Assembly: GCA_001604005.1 (NCBI GenBank)
Contig: LVAM01000019.1
Span: forward strand, 62,001 to 126,000
Direction of reading: 5' to 3'
Length of the DNA stretch: 64,000 nt
Source of the DNA: Clostridiales bacterium Firm_07
GTDB taxonomy: Bacteria > Bacillota > Clostridia > Oscillospirales > CAG-272
Of the stretch, positions 26,033-33,805 are shown in pieces. The notes under the pieces were generated by a model, which saw nothing but the letters and a program-made list of their open reading frames with translations, was not told the origin of the DNA and ran no database searches. Both the position numbers and the translations under genes were made by a program. Positions within the stretch are counted from its first letter, which is position 1. Every line of letters begins with the position of its first letter.

Positions 26033-27514
26033 TTTGTCCGCAAAAGCGAGGACGGTATCAAGCATATTCTCCGGAGCAATCACGTCCGAAAAACGTACCG
26101 TGCGCCGGTCGATGCCGCAAAGCGGGTAGGGGATCTCGGCGCCGGTCTTTTCCGAGAGCATCGAGAGTGCCGCCAACGGATCGCCCGGGCGTTCGCCGTA
26201 CAGTGAGGCGTAGACGTCTGCGGCAAATTTGAACGGGCTTGCCGTAGAGGCCACCACCATAGGCGTTTTGTCGCCGGTCTCGGTCATATATTGTTTCGCG
26301 GCGGAGATGCCGACGGCGGTGTGCGTGTCGGCAAGATAGCCGTAGTCGCGCATCGTATCGTGGATCGTGGCGGCGGTGACTTTTTCGTCGGCGAAATAGC
26401 CGCAAAAGACCTCGTCGATTTTCGCCTTTACATCAGGCGCAACCGTGTATTTTCCGTCTTTCGAGAGTGCGCGCATATATTCTCTCGTGCGCGCCGCGCC
26501 CGCCGCGAAGAAGAGAAGGCGCTCCAAGTTGCTGGAAATCAGAATATCCATCGAGGGGGACATCGTGAGATGGAAAGCGCGGTTGCGATCATAGATGCCG
26601 GTGCGGAGAAAATCGGTGAGAATGTTGTTCTCGTTCGAGGCGCAGACAAGCTTTCCGATCGGCAAGCCCATCTCGCGCGCCAGATACGCGGCGAAAATGT
26701 TGCCGAAGTTGCCGGTCGGCACCGTTACGTTCATTTTGTCGCCGAGGTTCAGTTTGCCCGCGTTCAACAGGTCGCAATAAGCGGAGACATAATAGACGAT
26801 CTGCGGCGCAAGTCTGCCCCAGTTGATCGAGTTTGCAGAAGAGAGAAAATATCCTTTTTCGTTCAGCGTTTCGGCGGCGAGGGGCAGGGAAAAGATCTTT
26901 TTGACGCCGGTTTGCGCGTCGTCAAAATTGCCCTTGATGGCGGCTACATAGACATTTTTGCCTTCTTGCGTCTGCATTTGCAGTTTTTGCACGCGACTGA
27001 CGCCGTTTTCGGGGTAAAAGACGGCAATTTTGATCTGATCAATATCTTTATAACCTTCCAGTGCCGCTTTGCCCGTGTCGCCGGAAGTGGCAACCAAGAT
27101 CAGCGCTGTGCGCGCCTCTCCGGTTTTGCCGAGCGCGCGGGAAAGAAGGCGGGGCATAATTTGCAGCGCCATATCTTTGAAAGCCGCCGTGGGACCGTGC
27201 CAGAGTTCAAGCGAGAAAAGCGTGTCGGAAAGTGCGACGAGCGGCGCGGCGCCGCCGCGGAAAGAAGTTTCGGCGTAGGCGGCGCGGCAATCGGCAAGCA
27301 GTTCTTCTTCGGTATAGTCGGTGAGATATTTGCCGAGTATCTTTGCCGCGCGCGTTGGATAATCGAGATGTCGAAGTTCTTCGATCTCCGCGTACGACAG
27401 GGCGGGAATGCTTTCGGGGACGAACAGCCCGCCGTCCTCGGCAAGCCCCTGTTTGATGACGCGAGCCGCGGAATAATGCGAAGAAGTTTCTTCTCTTGTG
27501 CTTTGAAATTCCAT
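26030..27514 (-). CDS. thrC: Threonine synthase
   Basis: PLP enzyme converting O-phosphohomoserine to threonine. 494 residues, the long (fungal/enterobacterial-like) form starting MEFQSTREE. The PLP lysine lies in GPTAAFKDMALQ near residue 111; VATSGDTGKAALEGYKD and VPTGNFGNIFAAYLA are the cofactor-phosphate and substrate loops. AAGGAG fixes the ATG at 27514. It is the last gene of the minus-strand operon. The operon also begins with an ApgM-like protein of the group proposed to act as homoserine kinase, which would supply its substrate. Confidence 0.96.
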   Translation of the reverse strand: MEFQSTREETSSHYSAARVIKQGLAEDGGLFVPESIPALSYAEIEELRHLDYPTRAAKILGKYLTDYTEEELLADCRAAYAETSFRGGAAPLVALSDTLFSLELWHGPTAAFKDMALQIMPRLLSRALGKTGEARTALILVATSGDTGKAALEGYKDIDQIKIAVFYPENGVSRVQKLQMQTQEGKNVYVAAIKGNFDDAQTGVKKIFSLPLAAETLNEKGYFLSSANSINWGRLAPQIVYYVSAYCDLLNAGKLNLGDKMNVTVPTGNFGNIFAAYLAREMGLPIGKLVCASNENNILTDFLRTGIYDRNRAFHLTMSPSMDILISSNLERLLFFAAGAARTREYMRALSKDGKYTVAPDVKAKIDEVFCGYFADEKVTAATIHDTMRDYGYLADTHTAVGISAAKQYMTETGDKTPMVVASTASPFKFAADVYASLYGERPGDPLAALSMLSEKTGAEIPYPLCGIDRRTVRFSDVIAPENMLDTVLAFADK

Positions 27515-27524
27515 ATTTTTCTCC

Positions 27525-28454
27525 TTATAAGTATTGCGTGCAGAAGCGTTTGCCGTTCCGATAAAAGAGTCGGTCAACGTCCGCTTCGGTAAATCCTTGT
27601 TTTTTCATCGGGTCTATGATTTTCAAAAGATCGTTTGGCGTCGCAATTCCTTGCGCCGGTGCGTCCATACCGTCAAAATCGGTGCCGAAAACGACGGATT
27701 CCCGCCCCGCCACACGCACGATGTGGGCGACGTGCGCGAGCAGATCGCCGATTTCGGAGCGTTTCTTGTCTGTCAGAAACGGGGTGTAGAGATTAACGCC
27801 GATTACGCCGCCCGTCTCTGCGATCGCGCGCAGACGCCCGTCGTCAAGGTTTCTGTTGTGCGGCGTGACGGCAAAAGCGTTGGAATGAGAAGCGATCACG
27901 GGCTTTTTTCTTGCGGCGGCAAGAGACAGGATCTCGTCTGCCGCCTTTCCCGACGCGTGCGAAAGGTCGGGGATCATACCGATTTCAAACATTTGCACAA
28001 CGACCGAAAAACCGAATTCGGAAAGTCCCGTCTCGGTGTTCCACGCACCGCCGATGATGCTCTCGCCGCGCCAAAACGGCGCGGCGATCCGCACGCCCGC
28101 GTCGCGCAGAAGATCCAAGTTTCGTATGTTTGCGTTTAATATTCGCAGATCCTCAACGGTGGGGATCATCAACAATTTGTGTGTGTCAAACGCCGTTCCA
28201 AAATCGTCGGAAACGCCGAGCAGAGCGGCATTTGCGGTATGTGACAGAACGGTTTTCAAATTTTTGAAAACCGCCACCGCGTGCTCCATTCCGGCAGCGT
28301 CCGGAATCTCCGGCGGGGTAAAGCACGCCGCAAAGTGCACCGAGCGCGAAAACAGCGAAGAAGTTTCAGGGGTAACGGCGATCGGCGTTTTCTTGCCTTG
28401 CGACGCGTGAAAAAGGGATAGCGGCGTGTCGCAGTGAAAATCAAAAAAGTTCAG
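27525..28454 (-). CDS. Membrane dipeptidase (peptidase family M19), apparent CTG start
   Basis: Zinc dipeptidase of the renal-dipeptidase family. Read from CTG at 28454 it has 309 residues and a complete active site: FDFHCDTPL with the first His and Asp ligands at residues 7 and 9, the glutamate in IPTVED, DLSHAS, ASHSNAF and GTDFDGMD. The next usable start (GTG at 28340) would delete the HxD metal ligands. An in-frame TGA lies eight codons upstream of the CTG and no ATG, GTG or TTG occurs between it and the HCD motif. GGAGAG stands eight bases before the CTG, and the CTG overlaps the yraN stop as CTGA, just like ATGA couplings elsewhere here. Confidence 0.88.
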   Translation of the reverse strand: MNFFDFHCDTPLSLFHASQGKKTPIAVTPETSSLFSRSVHFAACFTPPEIPDAAGMEHAVAVFKNLKTVLSHTANAALLGVSDDFGTAFDTHKLLMIPTVEDLRILNANIRNLDLLRDAGVRIAAPFWRGESIIGGAWNTETGLSEFGFSVVVQMFEIGMIPDLSHASGKAADEILSLAAARKKPVIASHSNAFAVTPHNRNLDDGRLRAIAETGGVIGVNLYTPFLTDKKRSEIGDLLAHVAHIVRVAGRESVVFGTDFDGMDAPAQGIATPNDLLKIIDPMKKQGFTEADVDRLFYRNGKRFCTQYL

Positions 28455-28861
28455 AGGATCGGCTCTCCTTTTTTGTCAAAAGCGGCGGGAATGTGGTGGA
28501 CTTTCAGGACGCGATGAAAAAATGAGTCGTCCAGATATATCTCGATCACGTCAAAGCGCGGGCAAAGATTTGTATAATACTCGGAAAGGAATTGCCGCGC
28601 CGCGCGGATCATACGGGCGCGCTTGCCGGCGTCAACGGCAAGGACGGGGCGATTTTCGAAAGAAACGGCGTCCACAGTGCGTGTTTTCACCTCGGCAAAA
28701 ACGATATACGATCGGTTTTTTGCCACGATGTCGAGTTCATCCTTGCGCACACGGCAATTTCTCGCGACGATGCGAAAGCCCGCCTTTTTTAAGTATCGTG
28801 CGGCGACGCGCTCGCCCTTTTTGCCGATTTTTCGCGCGTTTGCGGCTGCGTTTCGTTTCAT
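28451..28861 (-). CDS. YraN family (UPF0102) endonuclease-like protein
   Basis: 136 residues with a restriction-endonuclease-like fold. The family core is visible: GERVAARYLKKAGFRIVARNCR, then DELDIVAKN and YIVFAEVKTRT, giving the D...ExK metal site (ELDIVA / FAEVKTR). Function in vivo is unknown; it commonly sits between rnhB and tRNA or division genes. Its ATG overlaps the rnhB stop by four bases, and its stop overlaps the start of the M19 gene, so it is coupled at both ends. Its last codons carry the ribosome binding site for the dipeptidase. Confidence 0.9.
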   Translation of the reverse strand: MKRNAAANARKIGKKGERVAARYLKKAGFRIVARNCRVRKDELDIVAKNRSYIVFAEVKTRTVDAVSFENRPVLAVDAGKRARMIRAARQFLSEYYTNLCPRFDVIEIYLDDSFFHRVLKVHHIPAAFDKKGEPIL

Positions 28862-29457
28862 TTATCTAAAAAGCGAATGAATTTCGTGCGATAGATCTCG
28901 CACGGACCGTATTTCCGCAACGCTTCCATATGCTCTTTCGTGCCGTATCCTTTGTGTTTGGCAATGCCGTACATCGGATATTTTTCGTCCAGTTCACAGC
29001 AGATATGGTCCCGCGTCACTTTGGCTAAAATCGAGGCGGCGGCGATCGACGGGGAAGTGGCGTCGCCTTTGACAACGGCGCGCGCCGGCAACGGAAACCC
29101 GCGTGCGATATTGCCGTCGATCAGCGCAAAATCAGGGGCGGGGGAAAGCCGTGCGATGGCGCGACGCATGGCGGCAAGGGTGGCAGAAAGAATGTCGGTT
29201 TCGTTGATCTCCTCCACACTGCCGAGTTCCACCGCGTAAGAAACGGCGTTCTCACAAATGATTTTGAAAAGCTCTTCACGCTTTTTTTCGGAGAGCTTTT
29301 TGGAGTCGTCAAGCCCCGGGATCACAAGTCCCGCGGGGAGAATACACGCGGCGGCGGCAACGGGACCGCACAAGGGTCCGCGCCCCGCTTCGTCCACGCC
29401 GCACACAAATTGATAACCTTCTTTGCGGAGTTCTTCTTCCAGTGAAAACGACAGCAT
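28858..29457 (-). CDS. rnhB: Ribonuclease HII
   Basis: Removes ribonucleotides and RNA-DNA hybrids. 199 residues from the ATG at 29457, which follows the rbgA stop by one base and is preceded by GGAGG inside the rbgA end. Type 2 RNase H motifs: CGVDEAGRGPLCGPV (Asp/Glu of the active site), LDDSKKLSEKKRE, ALIDGN with the next Asp, and KGDATSPSIAAASILAKVTRD. KHKGYGTKEH closes the substrate groove. It belongs to the lepB-rbgA-rnhB-yraN order found widely in Firmicutes. Confidence 0.96.
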   Translation of the reverse strand: MLSFSLEEELRKEGYQFVCGVDEAGRGPLCGPVAAAACILPAGLVIPGLDDSKKLSEKKREELFKIICENAVSYAVELGSVEEINETDILSATLAAMRRAIARLSPAPDFALIDGNIARGFPLPARAVVKGDATSPSIAAASILAKVTRDHICCELDEKYPMYGIAKHKGYGTKEHMEALRKYGPCEIYRTKFIRFLDK

Positions 29458-29458
29458 T

Positions 29459-30322
29459 TCAGTCCTCCGTGGGCGGCGCGTCCAGCGTGATCTTGCCGAT
29501 CTTGGCGGCGCGAAATTCATCCAGCAGCATATTTGCCGTGCGCTCGGTGTCCACTTCGCCGCCGGAAACGAGAAACCCGCGCTTTTTACCAATATATTCA
29601 AAGAGTTCCGCGTCGGTGAGATCAGCGACGTCGGGAAGTTTGTAGCGCGCGGCGAGAAGTTCTGGATATCTTGTCCGCAGTTTGCGGCACAGCGCGATCG
29701 CCAGCGTTTCCACTTGCACCACTTCGTCTTTGATGGCGCCGGTGATGGCAAGGTTTTCGCCCGTTTCGCGGTCGTCAAAACGCGGCCAAAGCACGCCGGG
29801 CATATCCATCAGGGCAAGCCCTACCGAAGTTTGCACCCATTGAGGCGCAAGCGTCACGCCCGGGCGGTTTTCCACTTTCGCTTTTTTTGCGCCGGACAGG
29901 CGGTTGATAAGCGAAGATTTGCCTACGTTCGGGATCCCCACGATCATCGCGCGCAGATAGCGCGCCATTCCTTTTTCGCGGTAGCGCTCCTGTTTTTCGG
30001 CAAGTAAATTTCGTACGGTGGGCATCAGTTTTTCAATGCCTTGTCCCGTCAGGCAGTCGGCGGCAAAGGCCGTCGCGCCTTCGCGCGTCAGCGCGGTGAC
30101 AAAACGGCGCGTCGCCGCGTCGTCGGCAAGCGATGATTTGTTCAGTATGGTGATGAGCGGTTTGCCTTCCGTCAGTTTCAAAATTTCGGGGTTGCGGGAA
30201 CTGCGCGGGATACGCGCGTCCAACAGCTCAATGACCAGATCGACTTTTTTGAGATTTTCCGCGATCAGCCGTCTGGTTTTTGCCATATGGCCCGGGAACC
30301 ATTGTATGATTTCTGTCGGCAT
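29459..30322 (-). CDS. rbgA: Ribosome biogenesis GTPase RbgA (YlqF)
   Basis: Circularly permuted GTPase needed for late 50S assembly. 287 residues from the ATG at 30322, with GAGGT upstream. The N-terminal WFPGHMAKTRR motif is diagnostic. The permuted order is seen: G4 (LNKSS), then G1 GIPNVGKSSLINRL, G3 DMPGVLWPRF, and the C-terminal RNA-binding helical domain. The G4 motif reads NKSS where NKxD is expected; the aspartate normally gives guanine specificity. The gene lies seven bases after lepB and one base before rnhB. Confidence 0.95.
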   Translation of the reverse strand: MPTEIIQWFPGHMAKTRRLIAENLKKVDLVIELLDARIPRSSRNPEILKLTEGKPLITILNKSSLADDAATRRFVTALTREGATAFAADCLTGQGIEKLMPTVRNLLAEKQERYREKGMARYLRAMIVGIPNVGKSSLINRLSGAKKAKVENRPGVTLAPQWVQTSVGLALMDMPGVLWPRFDDRETGENLAITGAIKDEVVQVETLAIALCRKLRTRYPELLAARYKLPDVADLTDAELFEYIGKKRGFLVSGGEVDTERTANMLLDEFRAAKIGKITLDAPPTED

Positions 30323-30329
30323 CGTGACC

Positions 30330-30935
30330 TCACGAAACCTTGCCGAAAGCGGAGAAGGGCAAAACGCGGAAATAGACGCGCCCGAGGACGCGCCGCGCGT
30401 CCACAAGCCCGACATAGCGAGAGCGGCTGTCGGCGGAATTGTTGCGGTTATCGCCCATCACGAAAAGATAGCCTTCCGGCACGTATTCGACGAGCGGTGC
30501 GCGCCCGCTCTCCGCCCATTTCCCGTTAGGTGCGGCAAAATAGGCGTATCGGCTCTCGTCTATGACCTCATCTTCGGTAAACACGTCGTCCGAGGAAACG
30601 AACACCTTGCCTTCCGTATAATCGATCTTCACGTAATGATTGCCCGTGGCGATCACGCGCTTGACGATCGGCTCGTTGAAGGAAGCGTATTCGCTGCCGG
30701 TTTGGTGAAAGACGATGATGTCGCCCTCGTGCGGAGTGTAGCCGAAATCCGAAACGAAAAGCCCTTGACCGTGCGAAAGCGTTTGGTTCATCGAAGGTCC
30801 GCTCACCACGCATATGCGGAAAAAGAAAGTGACGAGAAGCCCCACGGCGATCACCGCGAAAACAAACAGTTCCACATAGTCGAAAATCGAGCGCAGCAAC
30901 AGGATGGTAGCATCTTCGCGCGTTGATTTTTTCAT
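30330..30935 (-). CDS. lepB: Signal peptidase I
   Basis: Membrane serine protease removing signal peptides at the outer face. 201 residues, with one N-terminal membrane helix (about 22-40) as in Gram-positive SipS types. The catalytic Ser48 is in SGPSMNQTL; the general-base lysine is in IVKRVIATG; GDNRNNSADSR is the conserved box E. It is second in the operon after the ApgM-like gene (15 bases). Its box D sequence KRVIATGNH is slightly unlike the usual KRVIGLPGD. Confidence 0.94.
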   Translation of the reverse strand: MKKSTREDATILLLRSIFDYVELFVFAVIAVGLLVTFFFRICVVSGPSMNQTLSHGQGLFVSDFGYTPHEGDIIVFHQTGSEYASFNEPIVKRVIATGNHYVKIDYTEGKVFVSSDDVFTEDEVIDESRYAYFAAPNGKWAESGRAPLVEYVPEGYLFVMGDNRNNSADSRSRYVGLVDARRVLGRVYFRVLPFSAFGKVS

Positions 30936-30950
30936 AGTTTCTCCTTAATT

Positions 30951-32174
30951 TCAGGAAAGTTTTTTCGCCGTCAGCGTCTCCATCAAGCGGTAGCCGTTCG
31001 GCGTGTAATCGTTCTTTGCGGCGGCGGTCTTTTCGCAGAAATTATCCACACCGGCAAAAGTTTGCTCCGAGGAATAAATCAGATAGGGAACAGGCAAAAT
31101 GCTGTGCGTGCGAATGCGAATGGGCGTGGGATGATCGGGCAGGATCATAATTCTGAACGGTTCTCCCGTGCCGCGCAGATAAGAAAGAACGGGAGAAAGG
31201 ATCTCACTGTCGATCTTTTCCACAGACAGGATTTTGTTATCCAGTTCCGCGCGGTGCCCGCACTCGTCGGGAGCCTCCACGTGCACGTAAACGTAATCGG
31301 AACCCTCCGAAAACGCACGGATCGCCGCCTCGGCTTTTCCTTTATAATTGGTGTGGACGTTGCCCGTGGCGCCTTCCACGTCAATGGAGCGCATACCGGC
31401 GCAAAGTCCGATGCCTTTGATCAGATCCACGGCTGAAATGACGGTGCCGTTCAGTCCCCATTTTTCGGAGAAAGAGGGAAGCTGCGGTTTTTTGCCGGGA
31501 CTCCAAAGCCAAGCGGAGTTGGCGGGTTTGAGCCCGCGCCGCCGACGGTCTTCGTTTACGGGATGATGGTTGAGCACGCGGAAACTGTCCCGCATCAGTT
31601 GATAAAACTCCGCGCCGCCGTCTTCCACGCGAGGCAGGTAATCTCCGATGCGCTTGCCGAGAATATCGTGCGGGCGCATAAAATTATAGTGATCGTTGCC
31701 GTTTTTCCAAATCAGGCAGTGCCGATAACTGACGCCGGTATAGAAGCGGCGCACGTCGTTGCCGAACTCGGCTTGCAGGGCTTTGATCAGTTCGTCGGCC
31801 TCCGGCGTGGTGATCTCGTCCGCGCTGTGGTCGATGATGATCTTGTCGTCATAATCTTCACCGTTGTCGGAGAGCGTGACGACGTTGCAACGGTACGCCG
31901 TTTCGTCGGGCTTCATATCAATGCCCATACTGACGGCTTCAAGGGGCGAGCGACCTTTGGAATAGATTTTGGGGTCGTAGGAAAGAATCGCGAGATTGGC
32001 GGTGTCGCTTTCCGGCACCATATCTTGCGGCACGTTGGAGACCGTGCCGACCTTCGCCACGCGCGCCAGCGCGTTCATCGTCGGCTTTTTCGCCTTTTCC
32101 ATCGGCGTCATACCGCCGAGTGCTTCAATCGGTTCGTCTGCCATACCGTCCGGGATCAAAACAAAGTATTTCAT
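30951..32174 (-). CDS. apgM: ApgM-like phosphoglycerate mutase family protein, possible homoserine kinase
   Basis: 407 residues from the ATG at 32174 of the alkaline-phosphatase superfamily. It begins YFVLIPDGMADEPIEALGG and has SDTANLAILSYDP (nucleophile serine), GRSPLEAVSMG, HVEAPDECGHRAE and ILPDHPTPIRI (metal ligands). Family members are annotated either as archaeal-type 2,3-bisphosphoglycerate-independent mutase or as a proposed homoserine kinase (the TIGR02535 group), a role suggested for genomes lacking classical ThrB. Here it heads the operon that ends with thrC, which favours the second role. Which activity it has cannot be settled from sequence. Confidence 0.88.
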   Translation of the reverse strand: MKYFVLIPDGMADEPIEALGGMTPMEKAKKPTMNALARVAKVGTVSNVPQDMVPESDTANLAILSYDPKIYSKGRSPLEAVSMGIDMKPDETAYRCNVVTLSDNGEDYDDKIIIDHSADEITTPEADELIKALQAEFGNDVRRFYTGVSYRHCLIWKNGNDHYNFMRPHDILGKRIGDYLPRVEDGGAEFYQLMRDSFRVLNHHPVNEDRRRRGLKPANSAWLWSPGKKPQLPSFSEKWGLNGTVISAVDLIKGIGLCAGMRSIDVEGATGNVHTNYKGKAEAAIRAFSEGSDYVYVHVEAPDECGHRAELDNKILSVEKIDSEILSPVLSYLRGTGEPFRIMILPDHPTPIRIRTHSILPVPYLIYSSEQTFAGVDNFCEKTAAAKNDYTPNGYRLMETLTAKKLS

Positions 32175-32206
32175 TGTCAATGCCTCTTTATGAAAATATT
32201 TATTAC

Positions 32207-32235
32207 ATTATAACACAAATATGGGAAAAGGGCAA
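32207..32235 (-). promoter_or_regulatory. Promoter of the apgM-to-thrC operon
   Basis: Minus strand TTGCCC (32235-32230), 17 bases, TATAAT (32212-32207), about 33 bases upstream of the ATG. The rest of the 32236-32398 gap shows no convincing gene; it holds only weak hairpins that could end the XRE transcript. Confidence 0.6.
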
Positions 32236-32398
32236 CAGAATTTCAAAAAAAGATGCCCGATCTGCGCGAAATTTCGGCAAAACAATCGCTTTTGCGCGTC
32301 GGAAAGAAAAAACGACGCAAAAAACAAATCAGCCGCTCTTCGCGCAAAAACTTTTCGATGCGACGAAAAAAATTGCGCAAAAAGCGGCAGGGTTGCTT

Positions 32399-32644
32399 TC
32401 AGGTTCTGCTGATTTTATAAGGAGTGCCGTCAAGGGTACGGGGCGTATCCGACAAGCCCGCCAAATAATCCAGCGAAACGTTGTAAAGGCGCGCTAAGGA
32501 AACGAAATGGTGCATCGGCAGTTCGCGATGTCCCGCTTCATACAAAGCGTATTGCGATTGCGGTGTGTGTAAAAACATAGCGACGTATTGTTGCGTAAAA
32601 TCGTGATCCAAACGCAGATCGCGCAAGCGACGATAAAAATACAC
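32399..32644 (-). CDS. Small XRE-family HTH regulator
   Basis: 81 residues from the GTG at 32644, seven bases after GGAGG; a longer reading lacks a site. Nearly all of it is the Cro/CI helix-turn-helix: LRDLRLDHDFTQQYVAMFLH, TPQSQYALYEAGHRELP and MHHFVSLARLYNVSLDYLAGLSD. It has no second domain, so it is likely a compact repressor. It is divergent from the PH-domain gene, and two near-identical 16-bp palindromes lie between the two starts, suggesting that it controls both. Confidence 0.85.
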   Translation of the reverse strand: MYFYRRLRDLRLDHDFTQQYVAMFLHTPQSQYALYEAGHRELPMHHFVSLARLYNVSLDYLAGLSDTPRTLDGTPYKISRT

Positions 32645-32679
32645 AAAAGCACCTCCTTCTTTTTGTTCATTGTAACAAA

Positions 32680-32723
32680 ATATGCAAACGCATATTGACA
32701 TTATATGTAAACGCGTATAAAAT
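32680..32723 (+). promoter_or_regulatory. PH-domain gene promoter with paired operator-like palindromes
   Basis: TTGACA at 32695-32700 and TAAAAT at 32718-32723 are 17 bases apart. ATATGCAAACGCATAT (32680-32695) and ATATGTAAACGCGTAT (32703-32718) are imperfect palindromes differing at two positions, 23 bases centre to centre. One abuts the -35 and the other covers the spacer up to the -10. The first also lies in the presumed promoter of the divergent XRE gene, whose -10 may be TACAAT at 32674-32669. Confidence 0.65.
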
Positions 32724-32772
32724 ATATGCGATTGAATATATAAATAAAAACAAAAAGGAAGGAAGAATCACA

Positions 32773-33252
32773 ATGGGAAAATACGTTGAATCACATCTGA
32801 ACAGAAACGAGACGGTCGTCAAAGCGGCAAAACGGACGAGGCTCTTTTTGGTGGGCACTTGGATAAAAGGTGTTTTGCTTTGCTGGTTGCTGCTGATCCC
32901 GACCGTCAAAGCGATCATCAACACGTTGGCTTATAAGAAAAGCGAGCTGGCAATTACCAACAGACGCGTGATCGGAAAAATCGGTTTGATCAACACGCAA
33001 ACGCTGGACGCGCCGCTCAATAAAGTTCAGAACACATCGACGGAAAGCGGATTCTGGGGAAAAGTTTTTCATTACGGAACCGTGTCGATCAACACCGCCG
33101 CCGGCGTGATCCATTTTACGGGTATCAAACAGCCGGAGGAATTCAAAACCACTTTGATGAATCAGATCGAGGAATACGAACAAAGCCGCATCCAAGAGCA
33201 AGCCGCGCAAATGGCAACTGCGATGTCCGCCGCGATCGCGGTCAATAAATAA
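32773..33252 (+). CDS. Bacterial PH-domain (bPH2, YdbS-like) membrane-associated protein
   Basis: 159 residues from the ATG at 32773, with AAGGAAGGA upstream. A short N-terminal stretch is followed by a hydrophobic segment (about 27-50, LVGTWIKGVLLCWLLLIPTV), then the bPH2 strands ELAITNRRVIGKIGLINTQT, LDAPLNKVQNTST and WGKVFHYGTVSINTAAG, and a C-terminal coiled helix rich in Glu and Gln. The N...TS...FGTV pattern is typical of bacterial PH domains. Function unknown. Under its own promoter with operators likely bound by the adjacent XRE regulator; a terminator follows. Confidence 0.82.
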   Translation: MGKYVESHLNRNETVVKAAKRTRLFLVGTWIKGVLLCWLLLIPTVKAIINTLAYKKSELAITNRRVIGKIGLINTQTLDAPLNKVQNTSTESGFWGKVFHYGTVSINTAAGVIHFTGIKQPEEFKTTLMNQIEEYEQSRIQEQAAQMATAMSAAIAVNK

Positions 33253-33264
33253 AAATACAAACAC

Positions 33265-33298
33265 AAAAAAGCCTTTCGCCGAAGTGAAAGGCTTTTTT
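33265..33298 (+). terminator. Terminator after the PH-domain gene
   Basis: AAAAAAGCCTTTC and GAAAGGCTTTTTT pair across an 8-base loop (GCCGAAGT). Confidence 0.88.
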
Positions 33299-33335
33299 CT
33301 TCAATTTCTCTTTCCTTTTTCTCATTCCCTTTTTT

Positions 33336-33437
33336 ATACAAAATTTGCATTTTGTATAATTGTATCTGTGAAAGGAAGAAGAAGATCAATGCGGATACCG
33401 CCGCGTCAGATCGCTTACGTTCTTTTTGCGGCGGTAT
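33336..33437 (+). other. Inverted repeat, -10-like box and hairpin in the gap before spoIIID; possible small RNA
   Basis: ATACAAAA-TTTGCA-TTTTGTAT (33336-33357) is a perfect 8-bp inverted repeat whose right arm runs into TATAAT (33355-33360). About 35 bases on, ATACCGCCGC (33395-33404) pairs perfectly with GCGGCGGTAT (33428-33437), then TTTTC. An open frame starting at 33390 spans the hairpin and runs antisense into spoIIID; I do not consider it a gene. The arrangement could be a short RNA of some 70 bases on the plus strand, or a terminator for spoIIID. The -35 region is poor. Confidence 0.3.
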
Positions 33438-33525
33438 TTTCACGCGGTTTTCCCTGTCCTTACAGCAACCCACATATCTTTATCGGCGCCTGCTTTTCTC
33501 TCACAGCAAAAATAAATTGTCGATT

Positions 33526-33789
33526 TTATATTTTCTTCCTTGCGGATAAATATTTTTGCCGTGTCGCCTCTCCGCCGCGCAGATGCCGCTCGCTTTTGTT
33601 TTGATCCAGCACCGCGCGTACTTTTTCCGAGAGCGTGGGATTTTGTACCGACAAATGTGCCGTCACGTCTTTATGTACCGTGCTTTTGCTCACGCCGAAA
33701 ACTCTTGCCGCCGTGCGCACGGTCGCGTTGTGTTCCAAAATATATTCTCCCAAAAGTTCACATCTCTCACGACCTTCGCGCTCTTCCAT
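33526..33789 (-). CDS. spoIIID: Stage III sporulation protein D, mother-cell transcription factor
   Basis: DNA-binding regulator of mother-cell genes during engulfment, acting with SigE and before SigK. 87 residues, close to the 93 of Bacillus. The helix-turn-helix is TVRTAARVFGVSKSTVHKDVTAHL (residues 23-46), and the basic C-terminal RGGEATRQKY segment is diagnostic. GAAAGAGGG lies upstream of the ATG. Single-gene unit, divergent from the SPOUT methyltransferase. Secure identification. Confidence 0.97.
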   Translation of the reverse strand: MEEREGRERCELLGEYILEHNATVRTAARVFGVSKSTVHKDVTAHLSVQNPTLSEKVRAVLDQNKSERHLRGGEATRQKYLSARKKI

Positions 33790-33805
33790 ATTTCCCTCTT
33801 TCCTC

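Noticed and set aside
32221-32412. 63-codon plus-strand frame with several cysteines in the apgM-XRE gap
   Set aside because: No ribosome binding site, runs into the antisense of the XRE gene, and sits over the apgM promoter; Cys spacing does not match a zinc ribbon well.
33390-33604. 71-codon plus-strand frame after GGAAGAAG in the spoIIID gap
   Set aside because: It spans a perfect hairpin and ends antisense to spoIIID; composition is unlike a real protein.
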